64,000 nucleotides of DNA from Dyella subtropica. GTDB lineage: Bacteria > Pseudomonadota > Gammaproteobacteria > Xanthomonadales > Rhodanobacteraceae. Position 1 is the first letter of the stretch; each line of letters begins with the position of its first letter. The notes under the pieces were generated by a model, which had not been told where the DNA came from, did not search any database, and was given only the letters and a program-made list of their open reading frames with translations. Positions 26,157 through 35,162 of the stretch are shown piece after piece. A program made the translations under genes and the position numbers. The DNA is taken from NCBI RefSeq assembly GCF_026283965.1, contig NZ_JAPDPD010000015.1:1-64000 (forward strand). Reading direction: 5' to 3'.

Positions 26157-26909
26157 ATGACTACGACCTCACGGATCGAATGGACCGAGCAGACCTGGAA
26201 CCCAACGATCGGGTGCACCAAGGTGTCAGCCGGTTGCAAGCATTGCTATGCGGAAACCCTGGCCAAACGCCTTCAGGCGATGGGGGTGGACGCCTATCGC
26301 CAGGGCTTTCGACTCAAGCAGCTTCCTGATCGGCTGGATGAGCCACGGTTGCGCAAGAAGCCGACGATCTACTTTGTCAATTCGATGAGCGACCTGTTCC
26401 ACGAACGGATCCCGGATGCGTTTTTGGATGCCGTGATGGCGGTCATTGCCGATACGCCGCAGCACCGCTACCAGATTCTGACCAAACGTCACGAGCGGTT
26501 GGGTCAATACTTTAAACATCGGGCGGTTCCGGGCAACGTCTGGCTCGGTGTCTCGGTGGAAAATCGGCGCCACGGTGTTCCGCGGATCGACGTGTTGCGC
26601 ACCATTCCAGCGCGCATTCGGTTTCTATCCTGCGAGCCGCTATTGGAAGATCTGGGTGCACTCGATCTCTCTGGCATTCACTGGGTCATTGTCGGGGGTG
26701 AGTCTGGCCATGGGGCTCGGCCGATGCATCCCGATTGGGCGCGTGCCATTCGCGCCCAATGCCAAACCCAGGGCGCCACATTCTTCTTCAAGCAATGGGG
26801 TGGCTGGGGGGCCGACGGCAAGCGTCGCTCAAAGAAAGCCAATGGCCGAGAGCTAGATGGGCGCCAATGGAACGGCATGCCGGAGACGGCCAGCGCCGCC
26901 ATGGCCTGA
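26157..26909 (+). CDS. DUF5131 (phage Gp37/Gp68) family three-Cys-motif protein
   Basis: The product has 250 residues. The family hallmark is at the N-terminus: SRIEWTEQTWNPTIGCTKVS followed by AGCKHCYAE, three clustered cysteines resembling a radical-SAM-like iron-sulphur site. Further family motifs are VNSMSDLFHE and WVIVGGESG. It is paired with the three-Cys-motif partner gene 32 bases downstream, the usual context. The activity is not established; the pair is found in phages and mobile or defence loci. An AAGGGGA site precedes the ATG. Confidence 0.9.
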   Translation: MTTTSRIEWTEQTWNPTIGCTKVSAGCKHCYAETLAKRLQAMGVDAYRQGFRLKQLPDRLDEPRLRKKPTIYFVNSMSDLFHERIPDAFLDAVMAVIADTPQHRYQILTKRHERLGQYFKHRAVPGNVWLGVSVENRRHGVPRIDVLRTIPARIRFLSCEPLLEDLGALDLSGIHWVIVGGESGHGARPMHPDWARAIRAQCQTQGATFFFKQWGGWGADGKRRSKKANGRELDGRQWNGMPETASAAMA

Positions 26910-26941
26910 GAGAGATCTACCGCGCGAACACCATCAGGGGG

Positions 26942-28126
26942 ATGGGTATGAAGGGAGTCACGCAGCAAGCGCTGGAACATTACGAAGATCGCGAGCACTC
27001 GTTAGTCAAACACGCCATCCTGGCCTCGTACCTGCAACGATGCTTGATGATTGTCGGACAATGGTCGTCCAAGATCGCCTACATCGACTGCTTTGCGGGC
27101 CCCTGGAAATCCCAGATGTCCGATCTTTCCGACACGTCACCCGGGATCGCTATTCACCTGATGGCCGATTGCCAGGCCACCTTGCAGGAAAAGCACCACA
27201 AGCAGGTACGCGTGCGTTCGGTCTTCGTCGAATCGGACGCCCAGCGTGCGGACCTGCTCGATGCACACGTTCAACAAGCACCCACCAACATCGTGCGGCC
27301 GGAGATTTGGCGCAAGTCATTTCAAGACGCTATTCCGGAAATTCTCGCCTGGCTGGAACCGGACGAATTTGCCTTTGTGTTCGTTGATCCCTTCGGCTGG
27401 AAGGATGTCATTGAATCGTCCGTACTTGCGCCATTCCTGAAGCGCGATCGCACCGAGCTGTTGATTACCTTCATGTGGAACTTCATCAATCTGGCCACGG
27501 GCCATACCGAGCAGGAGGCCAATCTCACGGCCGTCTTTGGCAAGGACTGGCAGGCAGCCAATGCCTATAGCGGGGATGCCAAACATCGGCAGCTCATGAG
27601 GCGCTACCGCCAACAGCTCACCACAGCCTGCGATGGCAGCGGACTGAATCGATTACGCACGGCAGTGCTACCCGTTGAATACGCCAACAAGAAGAAAGTG
27701 ATCTTCAATCTGGTCTACGCCACGCATAACGCCACCGGATTGGTGGTGTTTTGGGAGCAAGCCGAACATGTGGTTGCCCAGCAATCCCGATTGAAACTTC
27801 AACACCGTCTTGATCACGTGGCGAAGCAGCATGGACAAAATGACTTGTTCAATGCCGACGCGCATCAAGATGAACCGCATCTGCCGTCCTACGACCTCAA
27901 GCAAGCCTGGTTAGCGCGGCTGCCCAATGTAGACGATGTACTGGTGGTCGACACCATTGTCATGGCCGACCTAATCGAGGCGACCGATGGCCTGCTATCC
28001 GATTTGCAGAAGGCCCTTGGTGAACTGATCAAAGACGGGACCATCGAAAACGTGAATGCCAAGCGGCCACGCAAAGTCCACGTGGTGAACTACCGGAACA
28101 AGGAACAGTTGCGTCGTCTGAAGTGA
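26942..28126 (+). CDS. tcmP: Three-Cys-motif partner protein TcmP
   Basis: This 394-residue protein has the typical TcmP opening (SLVKHAILASYLQRCLMI, then YIDCFAGPW) and a VFVDPFGWK segment, which suggests a Rossmann-like methyltransferase-type core. TcmP proteins occur next to DUF5131 proteins, as here. The reaction is unknown. The start may be the ATG at 26942 or at 26948; an AGGGGGATGG stretch lies just upstream. It is followed within nine bases by the GNAT-like gene. Confidence 0.85.
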   Translation: MGMKGVTQQALEHYEDREHSLVKHAILASYLQRCLMIVGQWSSKIAYIDCFAGPWKSQMSDLSDTSPGIAIHLMADCQATLQEKHHKQVRVRSVFVESDAQRADLLDAHVQQAPTNIVRPEIWRKSFQDAIPEILAWLEPDEFAFVFVDPFGWKDVIESSVLAPFLKRDRTELLITFMWNFINLATGHTEQEANLTAVFGKDWQAANAYSGDAKHRQLMRRYRQQLTTACDGSGLNRLRTAVLPVEYANKKKVIFNLVYATHNATGLVVFWEQAEHVVAQQSRLKLQHRLDHVAKQHGQNDLFNADAHQDEPHLPSYDLKQAWLARLPNVDDVLVVDTIVMADLIEATDGLLSDLQKALGELIKDGTIENVNAKRPRKVHVVNYRNKEQLRRLK

Positions 28127-28135
28127 AAAGGACAC

Positions 28136-28807
28136 ATGGATATTCATATCGACATCCGCCGCACACTGTCGCCGGCGGAATTTGGCCCCGAGGCGTTGTT
28201 GGCCAAGTACACCGGCACGATTTATCGGAGCTTGCCGCATCGCGTGGTGGGGCGTGCGCGCGCCTACGTGGTGCCGATCGAACAAGCACGAGACCACGGT
28301 CATCAGGCGCTTGACTTCCTGGATGTAGATGGCGATGTCTGGCCTTATCACGTCCTACTGTCGCGCCGCGAAGCCGGCGCTTTCTCCGCAGCAGTCAACC
28401 GTATTCTGGGGACCGATGAGGTCTTTAACCAGAATCTTCTGATCATTGACCGGGTGGACATTCTGCCGCGCTACCGCGGGCACGATTACGGATTGCAGGC
28501 GATGCACCTGATGCTGACGCATCTTTCGCTGGGTTGTCGTCTTGCAGCGATCAAGCCCTATCCGTTGCAACTCGAAGTACCTGGTGCCATGGGCGTAGAT
28601 AGATCGTGGCATCAACGTTTGCAGTTGGAACGCTTTACCCTTACACCATCACAGGCCATGCGCAAGCTGCGCTCACACTACGCTTGCCTCGGATTCGCGC
28701 CGGTTCCGAGCACCGACTTTATGGTGCGTGATCTCGAAGACGGTTACCTCATGAACTGGGACAATATCGCTTCAGCGCAACGCGACGGTGTCCAAGAAAT
28801 CGATTAA
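28136..28807 (+). CDS. GNAT-like acetyltransferase
   Basis: The 223-residue product shows an acetyl-CoA binding pattern in LPRYRGHDYGLQAMHLML (Arg-x-x-Gly-x-x-Gly/Gln type) preceded by strand IIDRVDIL, as in the GNAT fold. The N-terminal 90 residues and the C-terminal 60 are not recognised. Substrate unknown. It directly follows tcmP, so it belongs to the same transcription unit, and could act as a toxin or modifier. The assignment rests on one motif. Confidence 0.5.
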   Translation: MDIHIDIRRTLSPAEFGPEALLAKYTGTIYRSLPHRVVGRARAYVVPIEQARDHGHQALDFLDVDGDVWPYHVLLSRREAGAFSAAVNRILGTDEVFNQNLLIIDRVDILPRYRGHDYGLQAMHLMLTHLSLGCRLAAIKPYPLQLEVPGAMGVDRSWHQRLQLERFTLTPSQAMRKLRSHYACLGFAPVPSTDFMVRDLEDGYLMNWDNIASAQRDGVQEID

Positions 28808-28825
28808 CAGTAAGGAGCCACGGAT

Positions 28826-29296
28826 ATGCGATCCCTTCGAAGTGCCACCTTAACGGTCAGCCTGATGGCAGGCTGGGTGGTCGTTGGTTGTGCGCAAGCA
28901 GCCACGCCGGCCTATACGCCCGGCAGCTACGATTCGCAGAGCGACATCTTCGACGCCATGAGCGGCTTCAGGACGTTCAATGGCACGTCTCTTCTCGCGC
29001 TTTTACGCGGGCATGGCCTGCGCATCATGTACGTGCAGGTGAACACCGTGGAGTCCTTAGGCCCTCAAGATGGTGATATGCCGGGTGACGTGGTGTATGG
29101 CCTGCAGATCGAAGGCACCGCAACCGGAAAGCTGCCTTGCGATCTCGGCAGCATCCACGGCACCCACGCGGCGCCTTATACGGAAGAGTTCATCCGCCGT
29201 GCTGACGTATTCCCCGTACCGGATGAGCACAGCGACGTGCCCACCGGACCGCTGATGTTTTGGGCGGCCACAGGGCGATGCTCTAAGGCGTATTGA
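28826..29296 (+). CDS. Small secreted protein or lipoprotein, unknown
   Basis: The 156-residue product has an N-terminal signal: basic MRSLR, hydrophobic core LTVSLMAGWVVV, then VVGC-AQA, compatible with lipoprotein or type I processing. The mature part has no known domain; it contains two more cysteines that could pair. A TAAGGAG ribosome binding site precedes the ATG. An exported protein inside otherwise cytoplasmic mobile cargo is unusual. Confidence 0.65.
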   Translation: MRSLRSATLTVSLMAGWVVVGCAQAATPAYTPGSYDSQSDIFDAMSGFRTFNGTSLLALLRGHGLRIMYVQVNTVESLGPQDGDMPGDVVYGLQIEGTATGKLPCDLGSIHGTHAAPYTEEFIRRADVFPVPDEHSDVPTGPLMFWAATGRCSKAY

Positions 29297-29332
29297 GCGG
29301 CGACCCGTAGTTCACGAGAAGGGCAACAGTCT

Positions 29333-30238
29333 ATGGCCTCCCAAAATAGTGACCTGCTCAATGAAGTCCAGTTTGGCGCCTTGGTCCGTGCTCTTGCACA
29401 GGATGTTGTCGACGCGCATATCCACTGGGACCAGCACAATGCGCTTCAGGCACAACTCGAGAAATGGCCCCAGGTTCAAGCGGAAGCGTGGCCGTTTTGG
29501 GGCTATACCCTGACGGCTCATCGGCGCACCACCTTGGCCGCACTAGCCCGGGTGTTCGACCAGGAAGAGAATTCACTGCATCTATATGCGTGGCTGACGA
29601 CGATTCGTAGCCACCTTCGTCTCTTCGGCAACCATCCCGTGCACCATCGCCCCAGCGACGACCCGTTCGCAAAGTGGCTGCCCGAGGGAGTGGTTGCGCC
29701 AGATACACAACAACTGGAAGACGACATCGCGCTCTGCGCGATTGCCGATCCCGATGTCCTGGCGCTCGTGCGCTATCGCAACAATCTTCTAGCCCACCGC
29801 GGGAGGAAGCTGTCGCTGCAAGGCGACGCGGCGAAACTGCCCACCTTGCTTTACGAACAAATCGATCGTCTGCTGGAGCGGGCACGCACGCTGCTCAATC
29901 GCTACAACTATATGTTCGACGCCTCCGTGTTTAGTATGACCCCTCTGGGCCATGACGCGGTGGAAACCGTCTTTGAGTGCGTGCAGCGCGATCTCGATCA
30001 TCGCGAGGAGAAAGAGGCCGCTCGGATGGCCGCCGCTCAAGCCCGTGTACAGGAGTTCCAACACCACATCCAGCTCATCAATGCAACGGCCGAGGGCCGG
30101 GAGGATGAGGCCCGCGCAGAGCGTAAGGCACTCGCCGAGCGCTATGGCTATACCATCAATGATGCCGGTGATATTACCGGTGTGGTGCTCTTTCGAGGAC
30201 CAAAGCAGACGCCCCATGATGGACGCAGGAAGTCGTGA
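29333..30238 (+). CDS. HEPN-domain protein (AbiU2-like)
   Basis: The 301-residue product carries VRYRNNLLAHRGR near residues 145-157, a HEPN ribonuclease-type R-x(4-6)-H motif, within an all-helical context resembling AbiU2 proteins. AbiU2 is an abortive-infection component. The C-terminal third is a charged coiled coil. A small gene follows about 45 bases downstream. RNase activity is inferred, not shown. Confidence 0.55.
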   Translation: MASQNSDLLNEVQFGALVRALAQDVVDAHIHWDQHNALQAQLEKWPQVQAEAWPFWGYTLTAHRRTTLAALARVFDQEENSLHLYAWLTTIRSHLRLFGNHPVHHRPSDDPFAKWLPEGVVAPDTQQLEDDIALCAIADPDVLALVRYRNNLLAHRGRKLSLQGDAAKLPTLLYEQIDRLLERARTLLNRYNYMFDASVFSMTPLGHDAVETVFECVQRDLDHREEKEAARMAAAQARVQEFQHHIQLINATAEGREDEARAERKALAERYGYTINDAGDITGVVLFRGPKQTPHDGRRKS

Positions 30239-30282
30239 CGATAGCCTCATGCTGGGATTTCCCCCGACGCAGAGGTGTCACT

Positions 30283-30468
30283 ATGAGTATAGTCTGGGCT
30301 TGCAACGGGGCGCGACTCGAGGCACGGAATGATGCGGGCAGGCTTCTTTACGAATGGGACAATGACGCCCCTTCGGAAATCGATTTGGCGTTGCTTGCGG
30401 TTGCATTGAACCGATGTCTAGGGGCAAATCGCGTTTTGCTAAGCCTCAGAAATGAGGTAACCACGTAA
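30283..30468 (+). CDS. Small unknown protein
   Basis: A 61-residue reading frame starts at an ATG with an AGAGGTG site seven bases upstream. It opens MSIVWACNGARLEARNDAGR and contains an amphipathic Leu/Ala helix (LALLAVALNRCL). It follows the HEPN gene and could be its partner. No family is recognised. The spacing and ribosome binding site are the only support. Confidence 0.4.
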   Translation: MSIVWACNGARLEARNDAGRLLYEWDNDAPSEIDLALLAVALNRCLGANRVLLSLRNEVTT

Positions 30469-30630
30469 GCGTATCGGAAGGCTCATTCAATCCCAGCACG
30501 ATCTCGGTGTGGAGGGGCTTTGCCGCGCGTGAGTTCACAGAGAGCTTCATCGACTCGCCGGTGGCAGCTCATGCGGTTGCTTTAGGGCGCTCGGTCCTAG
30601 AAACGGTGCTTTGCTGGCCTAGCACTCACA

Positions 30631-31233
30631 TCAACTGCAGTTGTCAATCAGGTCCGTAGCGAACTTTGCGATGTCCGCCAACTGCGGCAAGCTGGCCAGC
30701 AGTGCTTTTATCACCGGTCGCTTAGGCGTCCCAGCCTTGAATTGTTCCTCGATCGTATCCACCACGTCCAAGGCTTCGCCGCGATCGGTTTCTGGAAGAT
30801 CCGCAGCTTGTATGGCTTGCCGAAGACCTGAGATTCGTTCGTGAACCACGGCATCGTCACCGACAATGTTTGTCGATTGATCGACTGAATTGTGGTTGAC
30901 CCGCGCGTTTGCGCCATGGAAATTGTAGGTGACGGACGACGCCGGCGATGCGGATGCCGGGAACGTGTGCGGTAGCTTATTGAGCTTCTCGACCCTCATC
31001 TGATAGTGGGGGCCGATCCCAGCAATGCCCTCATAAAAACCGGGATCAACGACGCGTAACGCTTCCTCTCCGCCATTGGACATCTTGCGAACCAGCATGT
31101 CGCCGGCTTCGATCAGCAGGTCGCCCCTGTGAATGAAAACGCGCCGATCCTGCACGCTCGCTTTGATGTTGTCATGGCGAGTGCCGTCCGCCTTGATCAG
31201 GGAAACTGTGTCTTTTGCCAGGCTATCGAACAC
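30631..31233 (-). CDS. Unknown protein with an effector-like ANARVNHNS motif
   Basis: This 200-residue protein starts at a GTG with an AAGGACC site. The N-terminal part is beta-rich. The middle carries YNFHGANARVNHNSVDQSTN, similar to the N/S-rich motif that precedes C-terminal domains in several abortive-infection and phage proteins. The C-terminal 70 residues are helical and acidic. It is transcribed against its neighbours, so it is a separate unit. I cannot assign a function. Confidence 0.55.
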   Translation of the reverse strand: MFDSLAKDTVSLIKADGTRHDNIKASVQDRRVFIHRGDLLIEAGDMLVRKMSNGGEEALRVVDPGFYEGIAGIGPHYQMRVEKLNKLPHTFPASASPASSVTYNFHGANARVNHNSVDQSTNIVGDDAVVHERISGLRQAIQAADLPETDRGEALDVVDTIEEQFKAGTPKRPVIKALLASLPQLADIAKFATDLIDNCS

Positions 31234-31508
31234 GGAAGGTCCTTTTCGAGCATTGACGTTCTATTTTTACCATATCGGAATTCCCCGCGTCTCCAGCCTT
31301 ATCGCGTGTCGTGGCTGCATCGGGGCTCGCCCAGATTTAGGGGCCCCCGGATCTGAGTGGGTTGACCACCGGGATAGAGCAGGAGCCTAGGTATCGCCAC
31401 CAACAGGGCGGTGGCGCTGTCCACGCCCGCTGGCGTGGCACATGGCCTGAGCGATAAAGTTGTGTAGCAAGTGCTATCACTACTAGATAAGTCACTAGGA
31501 ATTTCATC

Positions 31509-32171
31509 ATGACAGAAGCCAGCATCGAGGTCTTCCAAGATCTACGCTTGAGAACCCTGCACACCGGTGCGTCCGTCCGTAATGCCATCCTGGATGAAGT
31601 GCGCGGGCCATGGCACCACGAATCGGAGAGGGAAGGGATGCTTCGAAGCGCTGGACCGCATCCCAAAGATGTTGTCGCTTTGGTGCGGGACTCGTTCGAA
31701 GGCATCGATAGATCGGCCCTCGTGTTATGGGAGGACGTGGATGGCTATCACGTCTCCAACATTGTGCCTGAGAAGGTTGGGCAACTTAGCATTGTGCAAT
31801 ACAACGCTATCCTCCAGGATTTTTTTGCGCGCATCGCAGAGCCAGCCTCGCGCACCGGAGCCTTTCGTGTTGAGATGACCTCGGCACAGCAATCGCTCGA
31901 GGATTGGCTCGATTCTGAAACGGCAGCGGCTTTGCGACGTTTCTCGAGAGCGGCCAATAAGTCGACAGGGGCATCGCACCCTTTGGACCAAGAGCGGTGG
32001 TTTCAATTTCTGATTAGCGCACATCGCTCCTCCGCACGGATGAGTCCGGGTGATCTTGTGCGATGGCTTAAGGAGGTAGAGAACTGGCCAGAGGATACCG
32101 CCCACGAGCTCGCGGTGGAATATGAGTTTACAAGCGCGCTGCTCCATACGTATGACGCTTCACAGTCATGA
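31509..32171 (+). CDS. Unknown partner of the PIN-domain protein
   Basis: This 220-residue protein overlaps the PIN-domain gene by four bases (ATGA), so the two form a coupled pair like a toxin-antitoxin unit or a two-gene defence module. It is mostly helical and acidic with no recognised domain. The ATG follows a weak A/G-rich site. The 275-base gap upstream (31234-31508) holds no gene. Confidence 0.6.
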   Translation: MTEASIEVFQDLRLRTLHTGASVRNAILDEVRGPWHHESEREGMLRSAGPHPKDVVALVRDSFEGIDRSALVLWEDVDGYHVSNIVPEKVGQLSIVQYNAILQDFFARIAEPASRTGAFRVEMTSAQQSLEDWLDSETAAALRRFSRAANKSTGASHPLDQERWFQFLISAHRSSARMSPGDLVRWLKEVENWPEDTAHELAVEYEFTSALLHTYDASQS

Positions 32172-32872
32172 GCCTTACCTCTGGGGATATCACTGACCTA
32201 ATTGGCCTGGGCGCCCCCATTCTGTGCGTCGACACCTGCACGATTCTCGATGTGATCCGCGATATCACACGCGAATCCGTGCTGGTGCACGATGTCAAGG
32301 CAGGCCTTTCGTTGCTGGCATCGGCGGAGACACGCACGGATCTCGTGGTGCTTGTTGCAGACCAAGTGATGACTGAATTGGCGGTACACCTGAGTGAAGT
32401 AGAACAGGAAGCGAGTACCAAGCTCACGAAATTTCAGGCGCAAGCACAACGGATCCACGACATCGCCGCAGAATTCGGTGCGAGCGGCGCGCTGCAAACG
32501 CATCACTTGCACGGTCACGTGGTGCGTGCCAGGGCTGTTTTGGACCGGTGGGTAGCTGTTGCCAAACCTGCACCCGGGAACGATGGCATCACAGCGCGCG
32601 CCTTTGCTCGGGTCAATGCACCGCGAACGCCGGCGCGTAAAGGCAAGGATTCCATGAAGGATTGTGTGGTGGTTGAGACATACATTGAAGCTGCGCAAGA
32701 GCTTCGGACGGCAGGACTTACCGTCCCCATCGTCTTTGCATCGTCAAATACGAAAGAGTATTACGTTTCGGGCGGGTCCCAACTCCCTTCCGACATTGCT
32801 GCCGATTTCCTGGCGGTGAAAATGGACTATGCGCCAAACTTCGGGGCTGCCAAGCACAATTTGGGTTTGTAG
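32168..32872 (+). CDS. PIN-domain nuclease-like protein
   Basis: The 234-residue product has PIN-fold features: strand plus acidic residue ILCVDTCTILDVIRD near residues 18-32, a central acidic region KGKDSMKDCVVVETY near 159-173, and the terminal strand IVFASSNTKEYY near 193-204, similar to the SSNxKD ending of PIN/DUF4935 proteins. These acids would coordinate a metal for RNA cleavage. Coupled to the upstream gene. A role in defence or toxin action is inferred from context. Confidence 0.65.
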   Translation: MSLTSGDITDLIGLGAPILCVDTCTILDVIRDITRESVLVHDVKAGLSLLASAETRTDLVVLVADQVMTELAVHLSEVEQEASTKLTKFQAQAQRIHDIAAEFGASGALQTHHLHGHVVRARAVLDRWVAVAKPAPGNDGITARAFARVNAPRTPARKGKDSMKDCVVVETYIEAAQELRTAGLTVPIVFASSNTKEYYVSGGSQLPSDIAADFLAVKMDYAPNFGAAKHNLGL

Positions 32873-32956
32873 AGGACTGATCAGGGCCTCACTGTTCGTA
32901 AGGCTCTGTTGAAGGATGAGTCGTCACGATGTCGACTGATAGTGACACCTGAGCAT

Positions 32957-33229
32957 CTAGCTGTAGGCGCCAGATTGCGTTCTTCGAAGCAAGCTCTTCA
33001 ACAGCTCACGATCATCTTGAGTGTTAGTGAATTCAATAGGTTTTCGCCCACCAAGAGCCGGCAACGGCGTCGATAACCACTCGGTCACCCACTGCTTTGC
33101 GTCAAAATGGTGAGGATCGCCGCTTTCGTAGACCATTGTCTGTACTAGCTTCACCAGCTCATCAATGAACGATGAATGGCCATCGTGAGTGGAGGCCGGA
33201 ACTGAATCTTGATTGCTTCGGTGGGACAT
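32957..33229 (-). CDS. MbcA/ParS/Xre-type antitoxin domain protein (copy 1)
   Basis: The 90-residue product ends in the MbcA/ParS (DUF2384) antitoxin core WLSTPLPALGGRKPIEF followed by LLRRTQSGAY. Such proteins neutralise RES toxins. No RES gene is next to it; the nearest RES product is at 22663-23823, over 9 kb away. A clear paralogue is at 42752-42985, on the other side of the prophage. It is divergent from the TniQ-like gene with about 90 bases between them. Confidence 0.75.
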   Translation of the reverse strand: MSHRSNQDSVPASTHDGHSSFIDELVKLVQTMVYESGDPHHFDAKQWVTEWLSTPLPALGGRKPIEFTNTQDDRELLKSLLRRTQSGAYS

Positions 33230-33322
33230 AGCACAAGGCTACATCCGTTGGGGAGCAAATCCCAGCGGATGCGCCGCGTTTAGGGACTTGCTGACTTCGC
33301 TAGTACGGTGGCAGAAGATTTC

Positions 33323-34546
33323 ATGCCCAAACTCACCGACATTTCATTGCCTTTCGGGGCGCCACCTTGGCCCTGTGGAGATCTCAAGGTCTTCCGGGAC
33401 GAAACGCTTTCAAGCTGGTGGAACCGGACTCAGGATTCGGATCTTCCCCCTAAGGCAAGGGATCCTGATTATGGCCGTGTGCCTATAGCAGCAGCTGTGC
33501 AACATGGCCTTCCTGAGAAGGCTGCTGTAAAGGCGGGGGCTGCGCCTGATGCTTGGCTTTTGCCTCCCGAGCTGCGAACTCGCTTTTGCCAGGTCTGCTT
33601 ATTTCAGGATTGGGCAAAAGGCAGGCCTCCGTATATGCGTAGAGCGTGGACTGTGGCTTGGCGCACCTGCTGTCCGTTACACAGTGAACTCTTCGACTCC
33701 AGTGATCAAATTTCCTTCATTGATGCACTCACGAGCTTCCGCCCCTCGATCCTTCGCTTGAAGACAGGCCGGAAGGTTGCCGCCGCCATAAACATCTTTG
33801 GTGATCGCAGGGCAATTCACCTAGAGCAGGCCCTGGCTTCGCCCTTGGCCCGATCTGGCCCGGCAAACTGGTTCCCAAAAGGCTTCGGCGTCAGCTCACT
33901 ACGACGCGCATATGCGGCGATAATTCGAGCCTTGCTAGAACAATTTGGCATGGATTTCGCCGGACTTGATAGCGATTCATCTATTGCACTATTCAGGCGC
34001 CCTAGTAGGAACCAGTTAGCGCATTTGTTTGGTGGTGTCTATGAGATCTTTCCGGAGCGCAAGCAATTACACGCGGGCAGGGCGCGTGACGGCGTAACAG
34101 CAAGGGTGCCGCTTGGTCGCTTCACGGAACTCGATTTGTATACGCAGCATGTTCTCAATGTGTTTGCGGAGGCGATCATTTCTGAATGGTCAAGCTCGCC
34201 ATTGCCTGCAAGCGCAAGCGGAATCCGTACGCGGGCAATCGTTCGCTATTTGCGGTGGGATGGATTCGATGACGTGCGAGATTTTGGGGCTCGCAGTATT
34301 TGGAAAGGAATCAGTGCGCTCCCAAACCGGAATCGGCTCGTTGAGTGCGCTGCGGCGTTTCCGAAGACAGCCCACGGGCCGCTAGCTGCCAGATTTCAAC
34401 GAGGGAGGCTGCCAACAGATAGACTTCACCAAGACCGCCTGAGCTGCTGGGTAGCTAACTCACTTGGGTTGAGCCACGGAAGACCGGGCCGAAAACTCAG
34501 TCAAAACAATCCATGGCGAGAACTAAAGCGAGAAGACACTAACTAG
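33323..34546 (+). CDS. Second TniQ-like protein
   Basis: This 407-residue protein (ATG start; a GTG at 33308 is possible) has TniQ-type zinc motifs: RFCQVCLFQDWAKGR, then WRTCCPLHSELF, with the family's aromatic and basic spacing (YMRRAWTVAW). TniQ/TnsD proteins choose insertion sites. It is not next to tniA and tniB and ends 40 bases from the dif site. It may direct insertion near dif, or be a leftover of another element. Confidence 0.75.
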   Translation: MPKLTDISLPFGAPPWPCGDLKVFRDETLSSWWNRTQDSDLPPKARDPDYGRVPIAAAVQHGLPEKAAVKAGAAPDAWLLPPELRTRFCQVCLFQDWAKGRPPYMRRAWTVAWRTCCPLHSELFDSSDQISFIDALTSFRPSILRLKTGRKVAAAINIFGDRRAIHLEQALASPLARSGPANWFPKGFGVSSLRRAYAAIIRALLEQFGMDFAGLDSDSSIALFRRPSRNQLAHLFGGVYEIFPERKQLHAGRARDGVTARVPLGRFTELDLYTQHVLNVFAEAIISEWSSSPLPASASGIRTRAIVRYLRWDGFDDVRDFGARSIWKGISALPNRNRLVECAAAFPKTAHGPLAARFQRGRLPTDRLHQDRLSCWVANSLGLSHGRPGRKLSQNNPWRELKREDTN

Positions 34547-34585
34547 AAACAGCGACTGTAGTTTGCGGATCGTCCTGCAAATCCA

Positions 34586-34613
34586 ATTTGACATAATATA
34601 CATTATGCGCAAT
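34586..34613. other. dif site / prophage left attachment site (attL)
   Basis: This 28-bp sequence matches the reverse complement of the gammaproteobacterial dif consensus closely: left arm ATTTGACATAA, centre TATACA, right arm TTATGCGCAAT. Both XerC and XerD arms are well formed, so it is likely the functional chromosome dimer resolution site. It also marks the left edge of the filamentous prophage, whose right edge at 42029-42056 repeats its last 18 bases. Confidence 0.85.
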
Positions 34614-34623
34614 TCGATGGGCA

Positions 34624-34662
34624 CGGCGGGCGGCCGGCACGCTCCGTGCTTTCCTTCGTTCC
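34624..34662. repeat. 39-bp repeat, left copy (phage side of attL)
   Basis: A 39-bp sequence starting CGGCGGGCGGCCGGCACG and ending TTCCTTCGTTCC is repeated exactly at 42069-42107. It contains the hairpin GCACG-CTC-CGTGC. The left copy lies inside the phage genome, 11 bases from dif. The right copy lies outside the prophage. Confidence 0.85.
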
Positions 34663-34682
34663 CTCGTGCACGGAACGCCGGA

Positions 34683-34997
34683 ATGCCCCGCAAGCGCTTG
34701 AATTGGCAGTACAACGAAGAACGCCAAGAATTCACCACGCCTGCGGGCGTGGTCAGACTCCGCGACGTCGCGGCGATCTTGGCCGATTACGCGCAATGCC
34801 GCATTGATCTCGTCGGAGCCTGGACCGGATGGCGAATCCGCGGCTCGCGCCTGATCCCACCGCACGGATCAGCACGCGGTCCCGCCATCACGCCGCACAA
34901 CGCCGCTGCGTTCAACCGCTGGGTCAACAGTGAGCCACTGATGCCACGGCAGCCCGAGCGACAGCGCGCCCATTTGCGCCTCGTGCACAGCCGATAG
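34683..34997 (+). CDS. Inovirus accessory protein (DUF3653-like)
   Basis: The 104-residue product contains WTGWRIRGSRLIPPHG, reminiscent of DUF3653-type inovirus proteins (a Trp-rich strand pair followed by an Arg-rich tail). In the circular phage it would lie directly downstream of the DUF3693 regulator gene and overlap its stop; integration separates them. Probably a regulatory protein. Identity is tentative. Confidence 0.55.
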   Translation: MPRKRLNWQYNEERQEFTTPAGVVRLRDVAAILADYAQCRIDLVGAWTGWRIRGSRLIPPHGSARGPAITPHNAAAFNRWVNSEPLMPRQPERQRAHLRLVHSR

Positions 34998-35019
34998 CAG
35001 GCTCAGTCGCAAAAGCAGG

Positions 35020-35154
35020 TTAGCGCCCGCGCACTTTCCGCCTAGCCTCAGCCGCCCAATCCACAAAGGATTTCGCCTTGCGACGCGCATCGAGAAGGTA
35101 CAAGCCGTACACGATCAGCATGCCGCCGACCACTTCAACGTAAGTCGAATCCAT
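35020..35154 (-). CDS. Small inovirus membrane protein
   Basis: This 44-residue protein begins MDSTYVEVVGGMLIVYGLYL, one transmembrane helix, and ends in a basic tail (ARRKVRGR). It follows the zot-like gene by eight bases and lies at the 3' end of the leftward structural operon. Size and topology resemble small assembly or coat accessory proteins. No direct homologue is recognised. Confidence 0.5.
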   Translation of the reverse strand: MDSTYVEVVGGMLIVYGLYLLDARRKAKSFVDWAAEARRKVRGR

Positions 35155-35162
35155 GACGCCCC

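Noticed and set aside
32880-32960. TGTCAC...TCG sequence as the right end of the tni element
   Set aside because: It matches the left-end candidate weakly and the flanking five bases do not form a duplication.
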